From positions 96,879,015 to 96,943,014 of the forward strand of contig OW799237.1 in assembly GCA_941918925.1 (NCBI GenBank): a stretch of DNA of 64,000 nt, given 5' to 3'. The notes beneath the pieces were generated by a model. The model did no database searches, had not been told where the DNA came from, and saw nothing but the letters and a program-made list of their open reading frames with translations. This DNA is from Phyto melanocephala (lineage: Eukaryota; Arthropoda; Insecta; Diptera; Rhinophoridae). Shown in pieces: positions 46,501 to 58,692 of this stretch; positions within the stretch are counted from its first letter, which is position 1; the number at the start of each line of letters is the position of its first letter. Both the position numbers and the translations under genes were made by a program.

Positions 46501-47185
46501 CGACAACACATTACATGGGAGGTGGGGGTGTTACCATCATTTCCTGGGATTATAATAACATTGATCTATAAGCTTTATGTGCGAGAATTTATCATCATAC
46601 CTCTGATTCTATCACTTATGTGATCTTTAAAATATCATTAACAGTAGATTATGTGCAAAGGTGGGCGTTAAAATTGGTGTGTCAGTGTTGCTTTTGCTAA
46701 TAAATTAATTTAGATGTTTTAATATAAGGTCCTTTTTGTCCTTTGAGAAATTAAATGAATTTGAAAAGAAGCGTTGTATGAGAGGTTAGCGTTAGAGTAA
46801 AAAAACAACGTTTGCAAAATAACAGGATCGTACATGTAATTTTGTCAGTTTTATTACGTTTTAAATTTTAAATGGACCAAAAAAGACACTGTGACGTATA
46901 CATTTTTGTACATTTTCATGTATAATGGATTTCGCAGATTTGAGCAAGTTTTAGGAAAAAATATTTTTTTTTTAATCGGGAAATAAAATTTCGTCAATGG
47001 TTTTAGACAAAATCGTCTTTTATTCGATGTAAGAAGGACATCGTTTTTTTGACCTACTCTACCATTCCAAATTAGTAATCTTTTCATAATATACCAATTA
47101 AGACTATTTTATATACCCAAAAAGCCTTATGTTTTACAAAAATGTTCGTTATTATTTTAAGATAGCGAACACAGTAACGGCTTGA
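46501..47185 (-). mobile_element. Reversed INE-1-like fragment
   Basis: GGGAGGTGGGGGTG, the CATACCTCTGATT block, ATTAACAGTAGATTATGTG and GGTGGGCGTTAAAATTGGTG follow the order of 35920-36240, with many substitutions. From 46671 on it coincides with segmental duplication copy 2. In copy 1 the same sequence is cut at AAAATTG by array 1. Confidence 0.7.
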
Positions 47186-47792
47186 TCGTCCTCATTTAGA
47201 AAAAATTCCACACTAAACAGTCACTCTTTGTGGGTGCATTGGTTTTACGACAATCACTTTTAAATTATCATTCACCCAAATGCCGCAATTCTGCTTATTG
47301 ACGAATCCATGTAGGTGAAAATGTTCGTCAATACTGAAGATGATTTTCTTCAAAAATTGAACATTCACAGTTGCCATTTCTTGCCACCATTCTGACTATT
47401 GACGACGTTTGGAATGGTCATAAGGCTTTAGATCTTGAGCCAATTGCACCTTGCAGCAATATTTTCTACAGTACGAGCTGTACGAGCATGCACTAGTGTT
47501 TTCATATCTGCTGCAGACCCGGTTTGCTAAAATTTTTGCACGATTTTTCGATGGTACGCACATTTGGATGATTAAATTGACCGAAAAAATCACAAGTGCA
47601 AGATATGAATTTTAATTTGAATGCCCAGTTTCATAATAAACCTGAATAACTTTAATGCTCGATTGTGTATCTTTCCATCGTTCAAATTGAGTTAGTCTGA
47701 ATTTGAGAAATGTCAAATGAGATGCAGAAAAAAAAACTTGCAGTTTTGGTGGCCTTCATATTCAACATCGGCCCTTAAAATTTAACCACGCT
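47186..47792 (-). pseudogene. Mariner-like transposase remnant (M5), duplicate of M2
   Basis: The coding traces and defects are the same as at 40045-40651, including TAG in place of the tryptophan of VWCG. The pseudogene was therefore already broken before the 2.6-kb block was duplicated. Confidence 0.75.
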
Positions 47793-47979
47793 TTACCAAC
47801 ATTTAATAAGTACACAGAAATAAGAGTAATCACTGAGGAATCAGCTACATCTAATTATGTGTTCAAGTATATTTATTGCTATCGGAACTTTCGTTTTTGG
47901 AATCACCAAAAAGCCAAAAACTGTTCGTTCAATACCTTTAATCTCCTCTTCATTCACTAATTATGAAATGTTGGTTGGA

Positions 47980-48282
47980 CAAAGCGACAGAGCGACGGGC
48001 GACAGAGCGACGGGCGACAGAGCGACGGGCGACAGAGCGACGGGCGACAGAGCGACGGGCGACAAAGCGACAGAGCGACAAACCGAAAGAGCGACAAAGC
48101 GAAAGTGCGACAGAGCGACAAAGCGAAAGAGCGACAAAGCGAAAGTGCGACAGAGCGAAAAAGCGAAAGAGCTACAAAGCGACAGAGCGACAAAGCGACA
48201 GAGCGACAAAGCGACAGAGCGACAGAGCGACAAAGCGCCAGAGCGACAAAGCGACAAAGCGAAAGAGCGACAGAGCGACAAA
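47980..48282. repeat. Satellite array 4 (short)
   Basis: 303 bp, the counterpart of array 2 within duplication copy 2. It has a more regular start (five GCGACGGGCGACAGA units) and an extra GCGAAAGAGCGACAAA block, so the array has changed in length since duplication while its flanks barely changed. Confidence 0.9.
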
Positions 48283-48743
48283 GATACGCAAATGAGCAAC
48301 GCTTTAAAGTTATTCAGATTCTTTATAAAATGGGCGTTCAAATCAAAATGTATTTTGTGCACTTCGTGATTCTTTTGGTCAATATAATCGTTCGAATTCG
48401 TCCACAATCGTGAGAATTGTAAAAAATATTTAAATGTCTGCAAAGCAGGTCTGTATGAAATGTGAAAACATCTGTGAAACCCATCTTAGTTCGTTGAATG
48501 GGAGACATTGCTGTTTTTCACGATAACGTGGCAAAAGAGCAAGCAACCTCGACTCATCATCGTGCCCAACAATTGAGCATCAACAGTGTCATTGAAAATA
48601 TTGACTATCAGATCGAGGTGTGCCGCTTAGTTTGTTCCATACATAATTGAAGCATACAAATATTATCGTTATAAAAATAAATGATAATAATTTCATAATA
48701 ATTTTATTCAAAATCAACATAGTCCCTTAAAATTAAACCACCC
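48283..48743 (+). pseudogene. Mariner-like transposase remnant (M6), duplicate of M3
   Basis: The HTH start is the same as M3 with the same one-base deletion, fused at the same point to array 4. It differs from M3 by only two substitutions that I could see. Confidence 0.75.
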
Positions 48744-49331
48744 ATTATAACGTCGGTATGCTAGTAAAATGTTTTCGTAAATTTAGTCTTTAAATGAAAG
48801 TGGCCGTTAAAGTACTCGTGTCAATAAACTTTCTGATAATAAACATAATTTAGATATTTCAATATAGTCCTTTAGTATTCCGAAATCTTTATTCATAGAG
48901 AAATTACATGAATTAAGAGGAAAGTTTTATCTACGAAATAGTGCTAATTTATTTTTGTTATCTTATGTTCTCCTGAAGTTATGCTCTATTAGAAATGGGA
49001 ATGTAGGAAAATTTTGACCTAAGTCAAAAAAAATTATCTCTAAACATTATAAACAATTTATTTTCATCTACTAATGGCTAACAAATTTTAAAATTATACA
49101 AAACTTATTTCGTTTGAAAATCTTTTAAAAGCAAAATGTTATAGAAGTTTAAAAATCAAAATCTTACTAATAAATTTCCCGTTTTAGCAAAATGCTGAGA
49201 ATGTATATTTTTTGAATCACCGTGTGATAATAATATAAAAATATGTATCACTTTCTTTTTAGAGGGTGGTTAAATTGTAAGGGCCACAGGGTGATTCAAA
49301 ATATACAAAATATATATATGGTGGCGGGTAT

Positions 49332-49379
49332 AAAAAACACCATGATGCTACATTTTATATCAACTTTTTATATATTTTT
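49332..49379. repeat. 48-bp direct repeat, left copy
   Basis: AAAAAACACCATGATGCTAC and the following 28 bp recur at 51720-51767. The left copy is squeezed between two INE-1-like 5' ends that face away from each other. The right copy lies in unique DNA. Confidence 0.85.
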
Positions 49380-51534
49380 ATACCCGCCACCAAAAAAATG
49401 GTGGGGGTATATTCATTTTGTCATTCCGTTTGTAACACATCGAAATATCCATTTTAGACCCCATAAAGTATATATATTCTGAATCAGGGTTTGATTTGAT
49501 GACGATATAGCTATGTCCGTCCGCCTGTCCGTCTGTTGAAAGCACGATAGAGGTCGCACCGAAAAAGCTAGGGGGCTCAAATTTTGCTAGAATCTTTCTT
49601 ATAGCCAGGGTTTGTTTGGTATTGAAAATGGGCTAAATCGGAATATTAGGAAGAGAGTTATAGCTCGAAAAGCAAGAGTAGGTCGAAAAAAACGTGTCCT
49701 TCAAACATCGAATAAAATGGAATTGTGTCCAAACACATTAACGTAGACTCATGAAACTTCGAATATATATTTCCTGAGCAAAAGCAATATTTTGCCCCGA
49801 AAATTATCTAAATTTATGCATTAGGAGAGGAGTTATCGATCAAAATGTACGAAAATTTATACCGCACAGTGTATTTTTCGGTATATTTAAAAACAAAAAC
49901 GTCATAAAAGCAACAAACTTGGATGTACGACTCTGAAATTTTGCACACTTTGCTTCTTGGTGAGACGCCTTTTTGTAACGGAAAATCACTATGCCACGCC
50001 CACTTTTACGCCTACCTCCCATATAACGTTTTACCCAAAATTCATATAATTTCTCTATTAATAAATATTTTGGAATAATAAAGGGCTATATTGAAACACC
50101 TAAGTTGTACTCATTCGCAAAAATAACTTTGACACGCCTACTATAACGCCCACTTTTCACGTTATCTACCGTTAATGAAATTTAAAAGCTCATAAAACCG
50201 CCAAAAAAAGAGATATGATAATAAAATTTGCTGGGTATATCCCCCTAGGCAATGTCATTACTGTGTTAGAAAATTAAGGTGCCACGCCCACTTTTACGCC
50301 CACCTCCCATATAACGTTTTACCTAAAATTCATATAATTTCTCTATTAATAAAGATTTTGGAATAATAAAGGGCTATATTGAAACATCTAAGTTGTACTC
50401 ATTCGCAAAAATAACTTTGACACGCCTACTATAATGCCCACTTTTCACGTTATCTACCGTTAATGAAATTTAAAAGCTCATAAAATTAGAGGTATGATGA
50501 CAAGATTTGCTACATATATCCTTCTAATCAATGTTATTGTTGTGCCAAAAAGTTTAGGTGGCAAGCCCACTTTAACTCCTTCCTCCCATATAACGGTTTC
50601 TCTTAAATTCATGTAATTTCTCTATTGACAAAGTTTTTGGGAAAATAAAGGACTATATTGAAATATCTAAGTTGTATTTATTATCAGAAATTTTATTGAC
50701 ACTCCTACTTTAACGCCCACTTTTACTAAAAGACTAAATTTACGAAAACACTTTACTATCATATCGAAGTTATTAAGGGTGATTAAATTTAAAGGGCCGA
50801 TGTTGATTTTAAATAAAACACAAATTATTTAAGAAATTATCATCATTTCTTTTTACAATGATAATATTTGTATGGTTCAATTATGTATATAACAAAATAT
50901 CGGCCAAATGGCCCCCCATCCTTGGCGCCACTCCTCTATCTGATGGTCCAAATTTTCAATGACAATGTTGATGCTCAATTGTTGGGCATGATGATGAGTC
51001 GAGGTTGACTGCTCTTTTGCCACACTATCGCAAAAAACAGCAATGGATCCCATTCAACGAACTAAGAACGCATTCTCAGATTTTCTAATATTTTATACAG
51101 ACCTGTTTTGCAGAAATTAAAATATTTTTTACAATTCTCCCGATTGTGGACTAATTTGAACGATTATGTTGTTGAAAAGAATTACGAAGTGCACAAAACA
51201 CATTTTGATTTGAACGCCCATTTTTATAAAAAACCTGAATAGCTTTAAAGCGTTGCTCATTTGCGTATCTTTCCGCGGATCAAATTGAGTAAGTTTGAGA
51301 TTGAGAAATGTCAAATGAAATACAGAAAACTTATTTAAAGACTTGGTGTTATTCACCTTCAACATGGGCCCTTAAAATTTAACCACCCTCTACAAAGAAA
51401 GTGATACATATTTTATTATAAAGAGATTATTCCATAGCGATTAATAAAATAATAAATATTGTGCTTTAAATGTACACAAAATTGGTGGTGGGTAGAAAAG
51501 ATTCGGCACAGCCGAATATAGTGCTCTTACTTGT
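49376..51534 (+). mobile_element. Longest INE-1-like element, with mariner-like passenger
   Basis: The 5' end is TTTTATACCCGCCACCAAAA. Next come ACCCCATAAAGTATATATAT, GTCCGTCCGCCTGTCCGTCT, AAAAAGCTAGGGGGCTC, and then CGCCCAC boxes. The sequence 49993-50200 is repeated at 50281-50487, an internal tandem duplication with a period of about 288 bp that is absent from 42138-43252. The passenger M7 follows, then GTGGTGGGTAGAAAAG, the perfect hairpin ATTCGGC-ACA-GCCGAAT (51501-51517) and GTGCTCTTACTTGT. The order matches Drosophila INE-1/DINE-1, generally viewed as Helitron-related. It encodes no replicase. Confidence 0.88.
50776..51389 (-). pseudogene. Complete embedded mariner-like element (M7)
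   Basis: A 614-bp element with TIRs AGGGTGATTAAATTTAAAGG at the left and the inverse of AGGGTGGTTAAATTTTAAGG at the right. On the minus strand it encodes the helix-turn-helix N-terminus of a Tc1/mariner-superfamily transposase, then a short remnant containing AKEQSTSTHHHAQQL, and then a C-terminal-like segment. The catalytic core is deleted, so it is a deletion derivative. Its place inside the INE-1-like copy matches M1, M4 and M8. Confidence 0.8.
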
Positions 51535-53000
51535 TTATATTTACTTTCGGTTTAAAAATGCCTTTAATAAAATATATTTTTTTTACAGTTTTGTTAAAAG
51601 TAGGGAAGGCTGCTGTCGACCAAATGTCTATTTATTGTTTCTGTTTTTGAATAAGTCATGCCCCAGAGCTTTTGTTTTGTGTCTATGGGAAATAATTTAA
51701 ACCATTCATATCGTTCTAAAAAAAACACCATGATGCTACATTTTATATCAACTTTTTATATATTTTTTTATTTTTGTTACTGCAGTAGGTACTCATCACG
51801 GGAAAAGCACTTAACTATAGTCTAGACGTCTAGTAGAAATTCATTTTTTTCCGGCTTGATTTTGTTCTGATATTACGATTGTTATACATTTTCTAGCACC
51901 TACATGCAGTATCAAGAATTATGGAGAAATAAACAAACAAAAAAAAAAACTGTGTATTTATGCATATAAAAATTGCATCCAAGCGGCCTATGCAGTCTGT
52001 CAGGCATAGAAAATTGCAGTAAGAAAGTAGTATAAAAAAATCATGGTGAAAAAAACAACAACAAATGTTGGATTAAAAATAATGAGAAAAATTGTAAAAG
52101 TTATAAGAACAAAAGGGAGGATACTCCCGCACTCAAAGCAATTGAAAAATGGCTGTGACATTGAAATTATTGTAAAAGGAAAAGACAAAAACAATGTGGG
52201 AGTTAATAAAAAAAAACTTTAAGCTTAAGCCTAAAAATAGGGAATAGATTTTTATGATAGGAGAACAAGACTTTACAGAGCATAGTACTTAATATAAAGG
52301 CTTTTCATATCAGCTCTTTGCAATATAAATAAATATTTTTAATTCTTCATAAAGCAAGTAATTGCTTACTTTGAAGCAAGCAATTTATTTTACTTTTTTG
52401 ATTTAAAACTTCCATTTTATTTATTTCTATAAGCTTTAAAAAATGTCATAACTTATAAATTAATTAATACAAGAATACCGCAAACAATAACAACTAATAA
52501 ACTATAAAACTAATAACAACCTAAACAACCAGGAACAACAAGAAAAGCAATAACATTGCAACAAGCTTAAACAATAATTGACCATAAAAAATCTTTTATA
52601 AATACAAAATACATATAAAAATATACAACGCTACCGCATTGTCATATAAAATTTATTTGTTTTTTATAAACTCAACCACCGCAATCGAGCATTAAAAAAT
52701 ATAACAAAAATTCTACCTACACACGTAAACGGTTTGAACACACGTAAATACATACACATGTTTAAATATTTTATATCCTTCAGATCACCTGAGTCTTATT
52801 TCCTTGTACTCCAAATAGTTATTATTTTTTTTTTTTGCTATTCTCCTACTCAACATGCCATTTAACCATAATATTACCTTTTTTGTTCTTTGTGTGTTGC
52901 ACAGTGGAGTTGATTGCAATAATTGCATGAATAATAATATATCTTTTAACTACATAACTAAAGATATAGTTAATCATAAAGGATCTCTGCTTTAGAAATG
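51535..53000. other. Spacer holding the right 48-bp repeat
   Basis: 51720-51767 is the right copy of the 48-bp direct repeat. The rest is AT-rich, and no gene was recognised. Confidence 0.5.
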
Positions 53001-53660
53001 TTAATTTTTTAACTCTTCTTTACAAGGAGGGTTGCCTTTTATATTATTGGATTGGGAAAACTCTGTGCTTTTCTCTAGACTAGAAAACAATTTGACTAGT
53101 GATCTTCGACAATTCTTTGCAATAACCAGCATCTTCGTTAGACTGAGGTCTTTCATAACATTCACATTCAATGTGTGCCTTCCTGTGATCCTTTGTCTAC
53201 CGCGATCTAAGTCTCCCCAAATCTCTATAAGTATGAGGTCCAGGATGTTTCTATGCCCCACTAGTAAATGTAATGATGTCACTATCTATGCCCACATTGT
53301 ATATAAATCCATCCACCATGATCTTGCGAAGACGCCACTCGACCACCTTCGCTCGACTAATGCCTTTTAACGGCATCTAAGTCTACCTAACCTCTTTATG
53401 TATGAGAGCCAGAATTTTCTTTTGAGCCATCAGTAAAGATATTGATGAAACTAACCATGCCCTAATTGTGAATGGAGCTATCCGCTATTAGCTTGCGCTG
53501 CTGACCCTCGATCATATTTACTCGACTCATACGCTTTATAGTCTTCTGAGTCTCCCTTACCTTTTTATGTACAAGGTTCAGGATTCTTCTATGCCCAAGT
53601 GAAATATACTGGTAATATCTCTATACCCCGAGCTAGTAATAACACGAAGGCGTAGGCACT
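53001..53660 (-). repeat. Degenerate ~175-bp tandem repeats, perhaps LINE-derived
   Basis: Three related blocks start near 53206 (ATCTAAGTCTCCCC), 53376 (ATCTAAGTCTACCT) and 53561 (TCTGAGTCTCCCTT). Each is followed by a GTATGAGRNCCAG-like block. On the minus strand the middle unit reads INIFTDGSKENSGS, which resembles the start of an RNase H domain as found in some LINEs. The left-most part includes ITGRHTLNVNVMKDLSLT. Stops are frequent. The LINE link is tentative; the tandem structure is clearer. Confidence 0.4.
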
Positions 53661-55763
53661 ACGCCAAGGTAATTAGCACCCGGAAAAAGTGTATCGATCT
53701 TCATGAAGCATGTTAAGAAAAGCAATAGAGCCATAGACAAACAAGAGTAATAAAAACAAGACTACTAATTCCAACTTATGTATCATCAGACTAGCACTTC
53801 ACAAAAGCCAAACACAAACAGTGAGATTTGTAAAAATTAAAGGAGAATAAAAGCACAAGAATAAAAGTGTATTATTGAATTTAGAATAAAAGTAAATTAT
53901 TCATTCGACTTATTACGTCATATATAAGAATTAACCGTTTTTGAGTTAATTTTATAAAAAATTTTAAGTCACCTTAAGTCTTTCCAATGAAAGCAATGCA
54001 ATTTTCTTCCATCGCTCTTAAAAAAATAACCAAATTTTTTAATCCGTACTTTGGAGACGAATAAGGTTTCTGGTTATTGATGCTCGTTTTTTCTAACTCG
54101 TATTCAACAGAAAGGCTAAACTTAAATCATAATTATAATCTTAGCAGCCCACTGTAAAATTGAGTTTTTTTTTATTATTATATTTCTTTATTTGGTAAAA
54201 TATATGGAAACAGACAAAGAAATACTTTTGTTAATAATAAAAATAAATACAAATGAAACTTAAACTGAAAAACAGGTAAAAGCTATGAAACGAAAATTGT
54301 TCTATAAAGAGTCAACCATGGAATCCCGTTGTTTAACAATTTCACCTTTATTGTATCCTGTTTATGGTATACTCCTTCAATACATGTGTTTTTATTTTTA
54401 GTTTTTTTGTGCCCCTGTTGTGCTGCATCCTTTTCATCATTTTTTATATTGTGTTTTGTTTTTCGTGGTGCTTAAAAATGTATTAACAATAAAATACCAC
54501 TGACCAACAAATATGCCATCAAAATAATATTAAAATTTTTTATGGCATACAAACACATATGATTCAATACATTGCAAAAAAAACGTGTAATTTAATTTTT
54601 AGAGGGAAAAATATTTAAAACTTTGAAAAATTTTCCTTTTCAATCTTGGCTTTTAAGAGGATTTTATTACGTTTACTCATGATATCTACCTGGGTGGATA
54701 ATGACTTGTTCCATATGTATCACATACCTCATGTTACAAGAATAACACAGGTAAACAGCAAAAAAGGGCTTTAACAACCGCTATATAGATTTAATGCATC
54801 GTGGCTACCTAAGTAAGAGAGGTTTTTTTTGAATTTTTAAGTAAAATCAAAGATTTTTTTAGACGCTTCTTAGTCCGATATTTTTAAAATAAACTTATAA
54901 AAATTGCGACTTACGTAGCCTTTAATCCGTTTATACATTGCGTTTCAATTGGCTCAGTAGCTTCAGAGTTATAATAAAAAATTAAAGCAAAAAGTATATT
55001 TTTTTGTTTGGAAAAAATCATGAAAAATCGAATATTGTAGTATAATTTATCTATTACCTGAAAACTTTCAACAGTATGAAAATTTAAAGCATTCTAAACT
55101 TTGAGGAAAACTCTTAACAAATAAAAATCAAAATATATACCCGGTTAGATATTATGAAAGCAAAGATAATAAATGTAATCAGTTTACAATTGTGTTTTTT
55201 CAGGACACAAAATAATATACATGCAAGCCTTAAATTTTCTATTGTAAATTCGTTATGTAATCATATGAAATTCTTAAGGTATACTGCATTTTTATAACCT
55301 AACTGCTTTATTTGATACCCATATTTAGGGGCGTTCAAAAAAAATATAATTAATTCGTCATTTTCTTTTGAACACCTTCTTATACTTAAACAAAATTTGT
55401 AATCCTTTACTTTTCCACGCCATCTAAGATTTAGAGCTTTTTCCCAGACTTTTATATACTAGCCAATTCTTTTATGTGGCAGTATAATTGACTGGGTAAC
55501 AAAACTGCATCCGTCATTTATTTATTGTGTACTAGATTCCAATATTCAAACTTTTTCATTTGAATAGAACATTGCATATGTTAAAGATATTTTCTTTAAT
55601 AAAAATACCCAAGCAGTTGTATTTTGATGTTCATATCTCACTCTGTTAGGAGTCAATTTAGCAGTTTTATCTCTAGAGTAATTTTTTACGGCTGAGAAGC
55701 CAGTCTTACTATCATGTATAAAGATTAATTAGGACATTTGCGAAATCATTTTATTGTTGTTCC
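53661..55763. other. AT-rich spacer without recognised genes
   Basis: I see no supported feature between the degenerate repeats and the next INE-1-like copy. Confidence 0.5.
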
Positions 55764-56822
55764 TTTTTATACCCGCCACCAAAAAAACGCACAAAATTAG
55801 AGGTATGATGATAAACTTTGCTACGTTTATTCTTCTAATTAATGTAATTGTTGTGCCAAAAAGTTTAGGTGACACGCCCACTTTAACGCCTACCTCCCAT
55901 ATAACGGTTTATCTTAAATTCATGTAATTTCTCTATTGACAAAGTTTTTAGGAAAATAAAGGACTATATTGAAATACCTAAGTTGTATTTATTAGCAGAA
56001 ACTTTAATGACACGCCTACTTTAACGCCCACTTTCACTAAAAGACTAAATTTACGAAAACATTTTACTATCATATCGAAGTTATTAAGGGTGGTTAAATT
56101 TAAAGGGCCGATGTTGATTTTAAATAAAACACAAATTATTTAGGAAATTATTATTATTTCTTTTTGTAATGATAATATTTGTATGGTTCGAATATGTATT
56201 TAACAAAATATCGGCCAAATGGCCCCTCCATCCTTGGCGCCACTCCTCTATCTGATTGTCCAAATTTTCAATGACAATGTTGATGCTCAATTGTTGGGCA
56301 TGATGATGAGTCGAGGTTGACTGCTCTTTTGCCACTCTATCGCAAAAAACAGCAGTGGTTCCCATTCAACGAACTAAGAAGGCATTCACAGATTTTCTAA
56401 CATTTTATACAGACCTGTTTTGCAGAAATTTAAATATTTTTTACAATTCTCCCGATTGTGGACGAATTTGAACGATTATGTTGATCAAAAGAATGACGAA
56501 GTGCACAAAATGCATTTTGATTTGAAAGCCCATTTTTATAAAAAAAACCTGAATAACTTTAAAGCGTTGCTCATTTGCGTATCCTTCCAGGGATCAAATT
56601 GAGTAAGTTTGAGATTGAAAAATGTCAAATAAAATGCAAAAAAACAAATTTAAAGACCAGGTGTAGTTAACCTTCAACATGGGCCCTTAAAATTTAACCA
56701 CCCTCTACAAAGAAAGTGATACATATTTTATTATAAAGAGATTATTCCATAGCGATTAACAAAATAATAAATATTGTGCTTTAAATGTACACAAAATTGG
56801 TGGTGGGTATAAAAGTTTCGGC
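55764..56822 (+). mobile_element. INE-1-like element, internally deleted and 3'-truncated
   Basis: The 5' end TTTTTATACCCGCCACCAAA is followed almost at once by the ACAAAATTAGAGGTATGATG block, so several hundred bp of the 5' half are missing. The CGCCCAC boxes, mariner-like passenger M8 and GGTGGTGGGTATAAAAG follow. The hairpin is broken after TTTCGGCACA, with only the first arm kept. Confidence 0.82.
56087..56704 (-). pseudogene. Complete embedded mariner-like element (M8)
   Basis: A 618-bp element with TIRs AGGGTGGTTAAATTT and the inverse. It has the same internally deleted transposase as M7. The minus-strand frame 56120-56365 contains RVAKEQSTSTHHHAQQLS and then NQIEEWRQGWRGHLADIL, a C-terminal ending resembling the RGGHLxDI end of these transposases. 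The HTH part reads RYANEQRFKV, with shifts. Confidence 0.8.
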
Positions 56823-56884
56823 ACACAAATTAATATTGAGTATTCTTGATCGATTTTTTATTCCCAGATGAGAAATTTAATCGA

Positions 56885-57000
56885 CTTCCCTAGTTTGAAG
56901 GTTTTAGAAAATATATATTTTATGTGGTCGCAAGAAAAAAATTTTAAATATCAAACGAAACGACAAAGCTATACCCATTCCACTCAAGGTATGTTAAAGG
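56885..57000 (-). mobile_element. Degenerate INE-1-like 5'-end fragment
   Basis: AGAAAATATATATTTTATGT, then CAAACGAAACGACAAAGCTAT and ACCC match the 60700-60760 region of the other INE-1-like subfamily with many changes. Only about 115 bp can be aligned. Confidence 0.45.
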
Positions 57001-58689
57001 TCGTCATATAGAACCTAGGTGAATAAGTATACATATACAATATATAATAATATATCAATAATTTAGACTTATCTTTAAATCATAATTTTTTTTATCACTA
57101 TCACGTATTAGCTCACCAAACTTAATTATTTCAAAATGAACATAGACACTTTATATCACTTCTTTCCTTTCAGTGTATATCTGCAATAATATCTGTATGG
57201 TATGTCTATATTCTTCATATAAAATGCCACTTTATGACCCTACATGTTTGTTCTCCTGCACCCAATAACATGCCAGCACACATAAACTTCACAATGGTTG
57301 CCACAGCAACGAAAAAACTAAGCATACATACATATGAGTACATACAGCAGCTCAAAAATATACAATTGAAACATTCCTTACAAATGCAGCTAACAGTAAC
57401 TGTTGTTAATTGTAATGTTTTATTATGAGAACATTTATACACAGTGGTTGTGTTGGTGTGAAAAATATATTTTTCACTTTTTCTCACTTATATTAATACT
57501 AATTGTATACAATTTAAATTTTTGTAAAGAAATGGAAAAAATGTATCTCACACTCTGTACATGAAAGAACAACACGCACTGATAAACGCAATTAACACTG
57601 TGCTGTCAAACATTTCTTTTACACTATTTTAAGCCGGCTCAGTAAATTTTGAAAACATTCATTTAGTTCTGGAAAATTCTACAAAAAAATTATATGCCAA
57701 AAAGTGAACAAGAGCTTTGAAAATTTACTAACTTTTTTGTTAATATATTTTTCCAGATTTTAAAACATGCAAAATGAAACGTTGTATCTATATACATTTC
57801 TTCACATAACCTCAATGAAAACAGTCTTATGCTGACAAATCTGGCGGTCAGTGGCTAAAACCACATCCGAGATCTGTTTTTAAAAATAGGACGTAAAAAA
57901 TGTTCTATCATAAACCAATACCGCTCTTAATATCCGGTTACAATACTTCAATCTTTATTTTCGGAGAAGTTTGGACCAATGATATTTTTTAGATGTAATG
58001 TTACAGCATACTTTACACCTAATGGAGTGCAATAAGCTTTGATGAGTGGTTCTTGGACTAACGGAATTCCAGAACCTAAAATTAAAAAAAAAACATTCAA
58101 TGAGAATGAGTTTTTTTTTAACATATTTTATTCATAGAAATTTTATGAATACAATAAATTGTGCCTCAGCGTCGCTTGGACATTTAGATTGAGAATTTCT
58201 ATAAAAAATTAATATTTTATTCTGAATAGCTGTTAAAATAAAACTGCAAAACTTAGATGTTGCTAATGATCTGAGGGTTTTAATTCGTAATTTTAACGTA
58301 ACTCTGACGTCATCATAAAGTATCCGCTTCGGCTTCATGTGTTTCATTTGCATTTTTAACTAACATACATTTCGTGTTATATCACAATGTTACCGCATGC
58401 AGCTACTACGACTATTTAAAAAAATCTAACCAAAGTGCTAAACATTTTAGGGACGTTAGACCCACATGTGCATGTGGCATTTTATATTTCGTGTACTATA
58501 ATACCATAGACAGACGGCAGCATTAATTTGCATTAAAAGTCTTAATTCAAATTAACTATTGAATTATCCCCATTTCAATGTGTAGTAGATTTCATGTAAA
58601 TGCACGAAATCAAATTGAATTTATACTGCATTTATTATATTAAATTGTATGCCCTGGTGACTTTTGACACACCCTGTATAGATAAAAAA
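57001..58689. other. AT-rich spacer without recognised genes
   Basis: Short open frames at 57215-57487 and 58132-58353 show no known motif. No exon was supported. Confidence 0.5.
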
Positions 58690-58692
58690 TTA

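Larger units (their letters stand above)
46671..49318. repeat. 2.6-kb segmental duplication, copy 2
   Basis: This is a near-identical partner of 39531-42137, offset by 7,140-7,182 bp. It includes M5 (47186-47792), array 4 and M6 (48283-48743). The offset grows inside the array, where copy 2 is about 41 bp longer. It ends in the same TA run, after which it joins GGTGGCGGGTATAAAA, the 5' terminus of a reversed INE-1-like element. Confidence 0.9.

Noticed and set aside
56420..56602. 60-codon frame at the right end of M8
   Set aside because: It is the antisense of the mariner-like helix-turn-helix region.
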